The translations under genes and the position numbers were made by a program. A stretch of DNA of 64,000 nt from contig NZ_JAEDAE010000003.1 in assembly GCF_016056375.1 (NCBI RefSeq), positions 596,643 to 660,642 of the forward strand. The letters run 5' to 3'. Below are positions 52,283 through 60,829 of the stretch, piece by piece (within the stretch, counting starts at the first letter, position 1; each line of letters begins with the position of its first letter). The notes below the pieces were generated by a model. That model saw only the letters and a list, made by a program, of their open reading frames with translations, was not told the origin of the DNA and made no database searches. This stretch comes from Hymenobacter negativus (GTDB taxonomy: Bacteria > Bacteroidota > Bacteroidia > Cytophagales > Hymenobacteraceae).

Positions 52283-55200
52283 TTAGAACGTGGCCGCCAG
52301 CTTAACCTGGTAAGTGCGCGGAATGGGCACGTTGCCAAAGTCAATGGCGCGCAGCAGGTCCGACGCGCCGCCGGCGCTGGTTTCGGGGTCGAAGCCGTTG
52401 TATTTGTCCCACGAATACAGGTTGCGGCCCACCAGCGACAGGTTCAGCGAAGAAATAAACCTTGTGAACGTAGGCAGGGCGTAGTTCAGCGCCACCTCGC
52501 GTAGCTTCACGTAGGAGCCGTCATCTACGCGGAATTCCTGAGTGTTGTAGATGGCGAAGATGGAGCCGCGCGGGATACTGCCGCGCAATTCCTGCTCGGC
52601 CATATCGCCAAGGCCCACGCCCTGGCGGGTGCGCTTGTCGGCGTTAAACACGCTCACGCCCTGCACGGCGTCAAACAACACGTGCAGGCCCAGCTTTTTG
52701 TAGGTGAAGTTGGTGTTGAAGGAGCCCGTCCATTTCGGGTTGGGGTTGCCGATGACCACGTTGGCAATGGTAGAGGCGCCACCGTAGAGCGGCTGGCCGT
52801 CGCTGCTGCGGGCCGGCGTAAAGTTCACCGCGCCCACAGCCTGGCCCACGGCGCGCTCGTCCTGCGCGAAGCCCTGAGGCGTGAGCAGCAGCGAGCCATC
52901 GGGGTTGCGGGCGTAGCCCGAGCCGTAAAACACGCCCGCCGGCTGACCCTCCAGCAGGTACACCGGCGCCCCGGCTGCGTTGTCAATCGATATGGCCTGC
53001 ACGCTGCCGTTCGAGCCGGGCAGGCTCAGCACCTTGTTGCGGTTGCGGCTGAAGATGAAGGACACGTCCCAAGTGAAATCCGTGGTTTTCACCGGCGTAC
53101 CTCCCAGCGACACCTCCAGGCCCCGGTTTTCCAGCGTGCCCACGTTGTTCACAATGCTGGAGCCGCCCGAGCTGGGGGCCAGGTTACGCTTCACCACCAG
53201 GGAATTGACTTTCTGGTAGTACGCCGTCACGCTTAGCGTGAGGCGGTCGCGCAGGAAAGCCAGGTCGGCCCCGCCTTCCAGTTCGGCCATGCGCTCGGGC
53301 CGCACAGCGGGGTTGGCGTACACCACGCCCGGCGCAATGGTGTTCTTGCCCAAAAAGCCCAGCGGGCTGAACTGGTAAAACCGGTCGTAGGCGCCGATGC
53401 CCGTCAGGTTGCCGGCCTCGCCGTAGCTGGCGCGCAGCTTCAGGCTGTTGAAGGAGTTGGCGTAAGCGCTGTTTTGCCAGAAGCTAAAGTCCGACACCAC
53501 CAGCGAGCCGCTCACTTTCGGATAAACTTGGTTGGTTTCGGTGTCGGAGAACTTCGACGAACGGTCGCGCCGCACCGCGCCCGTCAGAAACGCCAGGTTG
53601 CGGAAGCCGATGGTGGCCTGCCCGTAGTAGCCGCTCAGGTTGTAGCGGTCGAGGTTGTAGGCCGAGGTAATGGTGGTGCTGCTCGCCCCCGATACCGTGG
53701 TGATGAACGGAGCCAGGTTCTGGCCCTGCGTGGTGGTATAGTCCTGCTGCGCATACTGGTAGCTGTAGCCGGCGCGCAGGTTCAGCTTCAGGTTTTCGCT
53801 AATCTGGTACTCGTAGCCCAGGTTGATATCGGAGTTGAGCTGGATGACGGCGTTGTTGCCATTGGCCGCGTAGCCGCCGGGGTAGCGGGCGGCGGGCAGG
53901 CCGGCCGCCGCCTGGTAGGGGTAGGGCCGGATGTAGCTCTGGCCCACCTGCCCGTAGGCGTCCACGCCCAGCACGTAGTCGGCCGAAAAGCCCTTGAACG
54001 GCGTCAGGTTCACTTGCACGTCGCTCACGGTGCGGTTCACGCTCTGCGTAAATTTCATGTCCTCGATGGTCGAGAGCGGGTTCACGCGGGTGGGCTCCAC
54101 GGCCAGCAGGTTGCCGGCGGCGTCACGCTGGGTGATGTCGTAGATGTTGTTGGTGATGTTGACGGCGTTAATCGGGCTGTAGAACACGTTGCCGTTGGCC
54201 TTCTCGTTCGAGAAGCTGTTCACGTAGCTCAGCCCCGCCGACACCTTGGCCCAGTCCGCGAGGCGCTGGTCGACCCGCGTCCGCAGGTTGTAGCGCGTGA
54301 AATCGGTGCCCTTGATGATGCCCTCATTTTTCAAATAGTTGGCCGACACATAATACTGCGTGCGCTCCGTGCCGCCCGACACCGACACCGCGTCGTCGGT
54401 GCCGTAGCCGGTCCGGAAAATCTGGTCGAAGTAGTTGTAGCGCGTCACATCCACCAGGTTGCTGGCCAGCTGGGTGGGCGGCAGCGACGGGTCGCCGCGC
54501 ACAATGGGCACAGTCGTGACGCCCGGGTTGGCCGCCAGCTGGGCCGCCGTGGGCGCGCCGATGGTGTAGAGCCGCAGTCCGGCAAAGCCAAACTGCTTGC
54601 CGTAGGTATTCACCGGCACCGATTTCCGCAGCTCGTTCATATTGAAGCTGGTGGATACCGACACCCGTGCCGCGCCGCTCTGCCCGCGCTTGGTGGTGAT
54701 GAGTACCACGCCGTTGGCCGCGCGCGAGCCGTACTGGGCCGCCGCCGCCGCCCCGTTAATGATGTTGAGGCTGGCAATATCGTTGGGGTTGAGGTCGGCC
54801 AAACGGTTTTGGCCCACGTTGGCTTGGCCTACGTCGTTGCTCAGCGCCAGCTGCGACACGTTGGTGCTGGCATTGCTCACAATCACGCCGTCAATCACAT
54901 ACAGCGGGTCCGAGGAGCCTTGCAGCGAGTGCACCCCGCGCAGCCGCACCGAGAGCGAGCCGGCCGGGTCGCCCGAGTTCTGGGTAATCTGCGCGCCGGC
55001 CACCTTGCCCTGCAAGGAGTTCAGCAGCCCGCCCGAGCCGCTCTGCGCCAGGTCCTCGGCCCGCACCGTGCTGATGGCGTTGCCCAGCTCCCGCTTCGGC
55101 GCGCTGATGGTGGAGCCCACCACCACCACCTCGTCCAGCTTCTGGCGGGCTTCGGTCAGCGAGACGTCGGTGGTCACCGTCGTACTAGCGCCCAGCGTGA

Positions 55201-55495
55201 GCGGTTTCGACACGGCCGCGTAGCCAATCAGTGACACGGTGAGCGTGTAGCTGCCCGGCGCGATGCTGGCGTCAAGCACGTAGCCCCCATCGGCCCCAGA
55301 CGAAGCGCCGAGCGTCGTACCGTTTAGCAGCACGGTGGCTCCGGGCAGGCCCTGGCCGCTGGCGTCGGTCACGCGGCCTTGCAGGGTGTAGCGCTGCGGG
55401 GTTTGCGCGCCGGTCGTGAGGGCCGCCAACAGCATCAATAATAGTAACCCGGTCCAGCGGAGGCTCGGACTACTAAAGGAGTAGGTGTTTCGCAT
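52283..55495 (-). CDS. SusC/RagA TonB-dependent outer-membrane transporter
   Basis: 1070 residues. Signal peptide about 1-31; a CarboxypepD_reg-like domain (about 35-110, GRVTDASGQGLPGATVLLNGT); a TonB plug (about 120-235) with the SusC signature NIINGAAAAAQYGSRAANGVVLITTKRG split across 225-255; then the beta-barrel to a C-terminal Phe (KLAATF). It imports oligomers through the outer membrane with TonB energy and works with the SusD at 50901. Divergent from the second SusC at 55988 across a 492-bp gap. Confidence 0.94.
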   Translation of the reverse strand: MRNTYSFSSPSLRWTGLLLLMLLAALTTGAQTPQRYTLQGRVTDASGQGLPGATVLLNGTTLGASSGADGGYVLDASIAPGSYTLTVSLIGYAAVSKPLTLGASTTVTTDVSLTEARQKLDEVVVVGSTISAPKRELGNAISTVRAEDLAQSGSGGLLNSLQGKVAGAQITQNSGDPAGSLSVRLRGVHSLQGSSDPLYVIDGVIVSNASTNVSQLALSNDVGQANVGQNRLADLNPNDIASLNIINGAAAAAQYGSRAANGVVLITTKRGQSGAARVSVSTSFNMNELRKSVPVNTYGKQFGFAGLRLYTIGAPTAAQLAANPGVTTVPIVRGDPSLPPTQLASNLVDVTRYNYFDQIFRTGYGTDDAVSVSGGTERTQYYVSANYLKNEGIIKGTDFTRYNLRTRVDQRLADWAKVSAGLSYVNSFSNEKANGNVFYSPINAVNITNNIYDITQRDAAGNLLAVEPTRVNPLSTIEDMKFTQSVNRTVSDVQVNLTPFKGFSADYVLGVDAYGQVGQSYIRPYPYQAAAGLPAARYPGGYAANGNNAVIQLNSDINLGYEYQISENLKLNLRAGYSYQYAQQDYTTTQGQNLAPFITTVSGASSTTITSAYNLDRYNLSGYYGQATIGFRNLAFLTGAVRRDRSSKFSDTETNQVYPKVSGSLVVSDFSFWQNSAYANSFNSLKLRASYGEAGNLTGIGAYDRFYQFSPLGFLGKNTIAPGVVYANPAVRPERMAELEGGADLAFLRDRLTLSVTAYYQKVNSLVVKRNLAPSSGGSSIVNNVGTLENRGLEVSLGGTPVKTTDFTWDVSFIFSRNRNKVLSLPGSNGSVQAISIDNAAGAPVYLLEGQPAGVFYGSGYARNPDGSLLLTPQGFAQDERAVGQAVGAVNFTPARSSDGQPLYGGASTIANVVIGNPNPKWTGSFNTNFTYKKLGLHVLFDAVQGVSVFNADKRTRQGVGLGDMAEQELRGSIPRGSIFAIYNTQEFRVDDGSYVKLREVALNYALPTFTRFISSLNLSLVGRNLYSWDKYNGFDPETSAGGASDLLRAIDFGNVPIPRTYQVKLAATF

Positions 55496-55679
55496 GGGAA
55501 AGAGGGGGCTAGGTGAGAGTAAGGGATGCGGTGGCTAATATCGTGAAAACTTTATCTTTACCTAATCCCGGTGGGGCTGCTTGCCAAATGCATTTTTGGT
55601 TGGTCTGGCCCGCACCGTAGGCGGCCCGGCCGCACTTTAGGCGCGGTGTGGTCGGTAGTTCGGAACGGTCTGTTCTGAT

Positions 55680-55715
55680 TATCAGCACAAAATGAGTATG
55701 GATATAGTGCTGATA
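55680..55715. promoter_or_regulatory. 9-bp dyad, possible operator
   Basis: TATCAGCAC (55680-55688) and GTGCTGATA (55707-55715) are perfect complements around 18 AT-rich bases. On the minus strand TCATTTTG at 55688-55695, inside the dyad, resembles a -7 box for the minus SusC gene, so a repressor or activator could act here. Inference from position. Confidence 0.45.
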
Positions 55716-55807
55716 AATATTGAAAAGCAAATAAATATGAAATGGAATGTGCTAATTCCTGCCGTTCTAGCCGCGTGATTTTCGATGAATGTTACCTGAA
55801 TATTTCG

Positions 55808-55815
55808 CACATTTG
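55808..55815 (+). promoter_or_regulatory. -7-like box upstream of leader ORF
   Basis: CACATTTG matches TAnnTTTG in seven of eight positions. It lies 41 bp before the leader ATG; an upstream TTTTCG could serve as -33. A start of transcription near 55822 is inferred. Confidence 0.4.
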
Positions 55816-55855
55816 ACGCCTCCTTTCCATTTCCCACCCATCTTGTCCTAATACC

Positions 55856-55915
55856 ATGTCTTGCGCGGCTTCTTGCTGTTGCCACCTGCCGCCTTTGTCC
55901 AAGGCCGGAACCTAA
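55856..55915 (+). CDS. Cys-rich leader peptide ORF (19 codons)
   Basis: The ORF reads MSCAASCCCHLPPLSKAGT and stops at TAA 55913-55915. It carries four Cys codons (3, 7, 8, 9), three in a row followed by His, in a peptide of 19. Its last four codons form the left arm of the intrinsic terminator at 55901-55942, and it ends 72 bp before the SusC ATG at 55988. Leader peptides of attenuators have this build: a run of one scarce-amino-acid codon followed by a terminator. Translation is not shown; the ORF could be chance, but its overlap with the terminator and lack of any upstream plus-strand gene make a regulatory role likely. Confidence 0.55.
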   Translation: MSCAASCCCHLPPLSKAGT

Positions 55916-55945
55916 GCGCGTGCCGCGCCGGGTTCCGGCCTTTTT
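55901..55945 (+). terminator. Attenuator terminator in the SusC leader
   Basis: AAGGCCGGAACC (55901-55912) pairs perfectly with GGTTCCGGCCTT (55931-55942), followed by TTT. An alternative hairpin pairs CCGCCTT (55889-55895) with AAGGCCGG (55901-55908, one bulge), which would block the terminator; and GCGGC (55865-55869) can pair with GCCGC (55888-55892), with the Cys-Cys-Cys-His codons in its loop. These three exclusive pairings mirror the 1:2, 2:3, 3:4 scheme of amino-acid attenuators. Folding energies were not computed. Confidence 0.7.
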
Positions 55946-55987
55946 CGTTGACTCTCATTCCCAATTCCCATCCTAATCACTCTCCTC

Positions 55988-58900
55988 ATGAAAAAAACTT
56001 ACTGGCTATTGCTGCTAACGCTGGGGGCGCTGCCGGCGCGTCCGAGCTGGGCGCAGGCCCGCCCTGACCAGGCTACTCCGGCCCGCACCGTGTCGGGCAT
56101 CGTGACCTCGGGCACCGACCAAAGCCCGCTGCCCGGCGTGACCGTGCTGGTGAAAGGCACCACCACCGGCAGCACCACCGGCTCCGACGGCCGCTACTCT
56201 GTTGCGGCCGCGCCGGGCGCGGTCCTCGTGTTCAGCTTCATCGGCTACAGCCCGCAGGAGCGCACCGTGGGCACCGACGGCACCGTGAACGTGGCCCTGA
56301 AGGAAAGCACCACCGGCCTCGACGAAGTGGTGGTGACGGCCTACAACATTGCCCAGAACAAGCGCGAGCTGGTGACGGCCGTGCAGGAAGTGAAGAGCAA
56401 GGACATTATCGACTCGCGCCAGACCAACGTGGTGAACGCCCTGCAGGGCAAGGTGGCGGGCGTGAACATCACCTCCTCGGGCGGGGCGCCGGGTGAGGGG
56501 GCCAGCATCGTAATCCGGGGCGGTACCTCGCTCGATGGCGACAACCAGCCGCTGTTCGTCATCGACGGGATGATTATGGACAACGGCTCGTTTCAGGAGA
56601 GCGCCGCGCCGGGCGCGGGCTCGCAGTTCAACGGCCTGCTGGGTCGCTCGGTGGGTGCGGCCAACCGTGCCGGTGACCTCAACCCCGAGGACATTGCCAG
56701 CATCACGGTGCTGAAGGGGCCGGCCGCCGCCGCCCTCTACGGCCTTCGGGCCGCCGGCGGTGCGGTGGTGATTACGACCAAAAAAGGCAATTCCGGCCGC
56801 ACCACGCTCAACGTGCGCTCGCAGGTGTCGGTGGATGAGGTGAACCGCCTGCCCAAAATGCAGGACCAGTACGGGCAGGGCTCGGGCGGCGTGTTTGATG
56901 GTACTACGCGCGTGTCGTTTGGACCGCGCTTCACGCCGGGCCAGCCGGTGTACGACAACTTGGCCAACTTCTACCGCAAGGGCTACACCTACCAGAACTT
57001 CCTGAACATGTCGGGCGGCTCGGACAAGGCCACGTTCTTCGTATCGGCCTCAAACCTGACGCAGAGCGGCGTGACGCCCCAGAGCAAGTACGACAAAACC
57101 ACGGTGCGCCTCTCGGGCACGGCCGAAATCTCGCCCCGGCTCAGCGTAAGCGGCTCGGCGCAGTACCTCACCTCGGGCGGCGAGCGGCCCATTCAGGGGC
57201 CGGGTTTGTTCGGCTCATCGGGCGGCTACCTGCTGAGCTTGCTGAACTGGCCGCGTGGCGATGATGCCCGCAACTACCTCAACCCCGACGGCACCCGCCG
57301 CCGCCTGCTGGCGCTGGGCAACGGCACCGATGCCGACGCCGACAACCCTTACTTCACCGTTGAGAAAAACCCGCAGACCGACCGCACCAACCGCTTCATC
57401 GGCAACGTGCAGCTGAGTTTCAAGGCGGCCAAGTGGCTCACTTTGAGCCATAACATCGGCACCGACCTGTACACCTCGCGCAACACCTCGGTGCGGGCCG
57501 TGGGCACCTCGCAGGTGGGCAACCAAAACGGCGGCCTCGCCGAAACCGTGGACCAGTTCCGCCTCATCACGGCCACCTCGCTGGCCACGTTCACGCACGA
57601 TTTCAGCTCCAACTTCGGCGGCACGTTCATCCTGGGCAACACGATTGAGGAAAACAAGGACCAGGCCGTGGACTACATCGGCCTGATTTTCCAGAACCCC
57701 GGCTTCGTGGGGCTGAACAACACCGTGAACCGCAGCGCCTTGCAGCGCGACAACACGCGCCACCTCATCGGCAACTTCGCTCGCCTGAGCGTGAGCGCCT
57801 TCAACCAGCTGTTTGTGGAATTGCAGGCCCGCTACGACCAGTCGTCGACGCTGCCGCGCCCCGACCAGAACAAGATTTACGGCAAGGGCTTCCTCTACGG
57901 CTCGGCTGGCCTGGGCTATGAGTTCACCAAGGCCCTGGGCCTGGAGCAGAACAACGTCCTGAACTACGGCAAGGTACGCGCCTCGGTGGCCGAGGTGGGC
58001 AAGGACACACAGCCCTACCGCATTCAGGCCGCACTGGCTCAGAACACTTACATCGGCGGCGGCTTCCGCAACGACTTCTTCGGCTCGAACCCCAACCTCA
58101 AGCCCGAGCGCACCCGCACCTACGAGGCCGGCATCAACCTGCAGTTCCTGAAAAACCGCCTGGGCCTGGACTTCAACTACTACTACTCGCGCACCACCGA
58201 CCAGATTATCGCGCCCCGCGTGAGCCAGGCCGCCGGCTTCATCCTGCAGTACATCAACGGCGGCATCGTGACCAACGAGGGCCAGGAAGTTGCCCTCACC
58301 GGCACGCCCGTCAAGAGCAAGGATTTCAGCTGGGACATCATTGCCAACTTCTACCACAACACCAACCGCGTGGAGGAGCTGCCGTACCCGCTCACGGTGG
58401 TATTTCAGTCCGATGCCTTCATCACCGACGTGCACGAAGGCGGCGCCTTCCCCGGCCGGGCCATTTCGAGCGTAGGTGCCACGGATTTTGTGCGCGTGAC
58501 CGACCCCAGCAGCCCGTATTACAACCAGGTTATCGTGGGCTCGACGGGCTACCCCAGCGTGAACCCCAACCTGCTTTACGCTGGCAACCGCGCCCCGCGC
58601 TTCACCACGCAGCTCACCAACACGTTCACCTACAAAGGTTTGTCGCTGGCGGCGCTGTTTGATTTCCGGGTGGGCGGCAAGGTTATCAACGGCAACGACT
58701 GGTATCAGACCGGCGTGGGCACCTCGCAGCGCACCGCCGACCGCTACAAGCAAGTGGTGTTTGATGGCGTGGTGGCCAGCAAGGACGCCAGCGGCAACAC
58801 CGTGTACACCCCCAACACCCGCCCCGTGGAACTGACCCAGACCTACTACACCAGCATTCTGGGCCGAGTGGGCACGGCCTTCATAGAGGACGGTTCGTGG

Positions 58901-59149
58901 GCGCGCCTGCGCTACGCCACCCTCAGCTACGCGCTGCCCGCCAACCTGCTGAGCCCCACCAAATTCATCAAAGGTGTGGAACTGAGCGTGACCGGCCGCA
59001 ATTTGATACTGCTGACCGGCTACACCGGGGCCGACCCCGAAACGTCGGCGGCCGGCGCGGGCGTGCGCGGCGGCGGCTCCAACGGCTTCGATTTCGGCAA
59101 CGTGCCCGCCACTCGCGGCGTGGACATGGCCGTGCGGGTCAATTTCTAG
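55988..59149 (+). CDS. SusC/RagA TonB-dependent outer-membrane transporter
   Basis: 1053 residues. Signal peptide about 1-23; CarboxypepD_reg-like domain (about 33-110, SGIVTSGTDQSPLPGVTVLVKG); TonB plug (about 115-250) with the SusC motif LKGPAAAALYGLRAAGGAVVITTKKG around 240-265; beta-barrel ending in Phe (AVRVNF). First gene of a SusC-SusD-lipoprotein operon on the plus strand, downstream of the leader ORF and attenuator-like terminator. Substrate unknown; if cysteine control is real, a sulfur- or Cys-containing peptide would be a candidate. Confidence 0.94.
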   Translation: MKKTYWLLLLTLGALPARPSWAQARPDQATPARTVSGIVTSGTDQSPLPGVTVLVKGTTTGSTTGSDGRYSVAAAPGAVLVFSFIGYSPQERTVGTDGTVNVALKESTTGLDEVVVTAYNIAQNKRELVTAVQEVKSKDIIDSRQTNVVNALQGKVAGVNITSSGGAPGEGASIVIRGGTSLDGDNQPLFVIDGMIMDNGSFQESAAPGAGSQFNGLLGRSVGAANRAGDLNPEDIASITVLKGPAAAALYGLRAAGGAVVITTKKGNSGRTTLNVRSQVSVDEVNRLPKMQDQYGQGSGGVFDGTTRVSFGPRFTPGQPVYDNLANFYRKGYTYQNFLNMSGGSDKATFFVSASNLTQSGVTPQSKYDKTTVRLSGTAEISPRLSVSGSAQYLTSGGERPIQGPGLFGSSGGYLLSLLNWPRGDDARNYLNPDGTRRRLLALGNGTDADADNPYFTVEKNPQTDRTNRFIGNVQLSFKAAKWLTLSHNIGTDLYTSRNTSVRAVGTSQVGNQNGGLAETVDQFRLITATSLATFTHDFSSNFGGTFILGNTIEENKDQAVDYIGLIFQNPGFVGLNNTVNRSALQRDNTRHLIGNFARLSVSAFNQLFVELQARYDQSSTLPRPDQNKIYGKGFLYGSAGLGYEFTKALGLEQNNVLNYGKVRASVAEVGKDTQPYRIQAALAQNTYIGGGFRNDFFGSNPNLKPERTRTYEAGINLQFLKNRLGLDFNYYYSRTTDQIIAPRVSQAAGFILQYINGGIVTNEGQEVALTGTPVKSKDFSWDIIANFYHNTNRVEELPYPLTVVFQSDAFITDVHEGGAFPGRAISSVGATDFVRVTDPSSPYYNQVIVGSTGYPSVNPNLLYAGNRAPRFTTQLTNTFTYKGLSLAALFDFRVGGKVINGNDWYQTGVGTSQRTADRYKQVVFDGVVASKDASGNTVYTPNTRPVELTQTYYTSILGRVGTAFIEDGSWARLRYATLSYALPANLLSPTKFIKGVELSVTGRNLILLTGYTGADPETSAAGAGVRGGGSNGFDFGNVPATRGVDMAVRVNF

Positions 59150-59206
59150 TCTGGACGCGGCTGAACCAAAACAGCCCGACGGCCTCACAATTAACTATTC
59201 CTCCGA

Positions 59207-60790
59207 ATGAAACCATATATAATTGGCCTGGGCCTGCTGCTGAGCACCGGCGCCCTCACCGCGTGCGAGAAGTTTCTCGACGTGAACAACAATCCCAACA
59301 ACCCGGTCGTCTCCACGCCCAACTTCCTGCTGCCGGGCATCATTTCCAATGGCATCCAGACGCAGATGTTTACGGCCCTGCGCACGCCATACATCACACA
59401 GTACGTGGTGAGCCGCACCACCAACAGCGGCGGCAACGACCAGTATTTCTTCACCAACGCCCAAAGCACCAATACCTTCAACTACTCCTACTTCCAGTCG
59501 GGCGGCAACATTCCGACCCTGCAAAAGGCGGCCGAGGCTGAGGGTTCGGTGTACTACATCGGGGCGGGCAAGATTATGCAGGCCATGATTCTGGCCCACG
59601 CCACCGACATGCTGGGCGACATTCCGTACTCCGAAGCCTACCAGGGCGGGGCCAACTTCACGCCCAAGTACGACCCGCAGCAGCAGATTTACGCCACCAT
59701 CAACCAGCTCTGCGACGAGGGCGTGGTGGAAATGAGCAAGCCCGCCAGCGCCCAGGTGCGCCCCTTCTACAGCACTTCGCCCAGCGAGAGCGGCGACATT
59801 CTGTATAAAGGCGACGCCTCCAAGTGGGTGCGCCTGGCCTACGCCCTGAAGGCCCGCCAGGCCCAGCACCTCACCAAAAAGGCCAGCTACGACGCCAACG
59901 CCGTGCTGGCCCTCTGCGACAAAGCCTTCCAGAGCACGGCCGACGATGCCCAGATTAACTTCCAGACGGCCATTGCCCCGCTCTCGAATACGACCAACAT
60001 TTTTGGGGTGACGCGGGCCAACTTTGGCACGGCCACGTTCTCGTCCAATATCGTGAAGTACCTGAACGGCACTACTTATCCCGGCGTGATTGACCCGCGC
60101 TTCGGCATCCTCACGCCCACCACCAGCCAGGGTGTCGACCCCGGCCGGGGCACCACCACCAACTTCACGCCGGGCACCACCAACATCACCGACTTCTACG
60201 GCAGCTGGTACGCCCGCGACCTAGGCTACTACGAGGCCATCACCTACCACGAGTTGAAGTTTATCGAAGCCGAAGCGGCCTTCCTGGCCGGCAACAAGAA
60301 ACGTGCGTTCGATGCGCTGCGGGCCGGCATCACGGCGCACATGCGGAAGGTGGGCACGGGCGGCACCTACTCGCCCCCAACGGTCACGTTCCCGGTTATT
60401 CTTGATGGGCAGATTACGGCCTACCTGGCCAGCGCCGCCCTGCCCCAGAACGAAACGGCCCTCACGCTGCGCCACATCATGGAGCAGAAATACATTGCCA
60501 TGTTCCTGAACCCGGACTCGTGGTCGGACCTGCGCCGCTACGACTTCCGCAAGGACTTGTACGTGAACCTCCTGTATCCGACCTATACCGGCAATACCAC
60601 CCCGCCGCTGCCGCTCGGGCCTAACGGCGTCGACCGGCTGTTCCCGCGCCGCCTGCTGCCGGGCGCTACCGAAGTCACGGTAAATCCCAACGCCGTGGCT
60701 GGCCTCTATACCGAAGCGGGCCTCACGTTTGGCTCGCCGGCCGCCGACCTGGAATATGTTACCAAGCCGCTGTGGTTTGACCGGCCGTAG
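59207..60790 (+). CDS. SusD-like lipoprotein (SusD-like_2 type)
   Basis: 527 residues with a lipoprotein signal (GALTAC, Cys at 20) and the block KFLDVNNNPNNPV, typical of the SusD-like_2 family rather than the classic RagB/SusD seen at 50901. Later segments YYEAITYHELKFIEAEAAFLAGNKKRAFDAL and IMEQKYIAMFLNPDSWSDLRRYDF fit the helical scaffold and lid. It pairs with the SusC 57 bp upstream. Members of this subfamily often handle peptides or unknown ligands, but I cannot derive the ligand from the sequence. Confidence 0.92.
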   Translation: MKPYIIGLGLLLSTGALTACEKFLDVNNNPNNPVVSTPNFLLPGIISNGIQTQMFTALRTPYITQYVVSRTTNSGGNDQYFFTNAQSTNTFNYSYFQSGGNIPTLQKAAEAEGSVYYIGAGKIMQAMILAHATDMLGDIPYSEAYQGGANFTPKYDPQQQIYATINQLCDEGVVEMSKPASAQVRPFYSTSPSESGDILYKGDASKWVRLAYALKARQAQHLTKKASYDANAVLALCDKAFQSTADDAQINFQTAIAPLSNTTNIFGVTRANFGTATFSSNIVKYLNGTTYPGVIDPRFGILTPTTSQGVDPGRGTTTNFTPGTTNITDFYGSWYARDLGYYEAITYHELKFIEAEAAFLAGNKKRAFDALRAGITAHMRKVGTGGTYSPPTVTFPVILDGQITAYLASAALPQNETALTLRHIMEQKYIAMFLNPDSWSDLRRYDFRKDLYVNLLYPTYTGNTTPPLPLGPNGVDRLFPRRLLPGATEVTVNPNAVAGLYTEAGLTFGSPAADLEYVTKPLWFDRP

Positions 60791-60829
60791 CAGCGCGCAC
60801 CCTTCCTTCAACTTTCATTCCCTCCCGAT

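Larger units (their letters stand above)
55496..55987. other. Divergent SusC/SusC regulatory region
   Basis: 492 bp between two outward-reading SusC genes. The left part is AT-rich with a 9-bp dyad at 55680-55715; the right part holds a promoter-like box, a 19-codon leader ORF and an intrinsic terminator, all described separately. No larger gene is seen. Confidence 0.7.

Noticed and set aside
53474..59188. Long antisense frames across both SusC genes (53474-55234 plus; 57215-59188 minus)
   Set aside because: Both SusC genes have full domain sets on the other strand.
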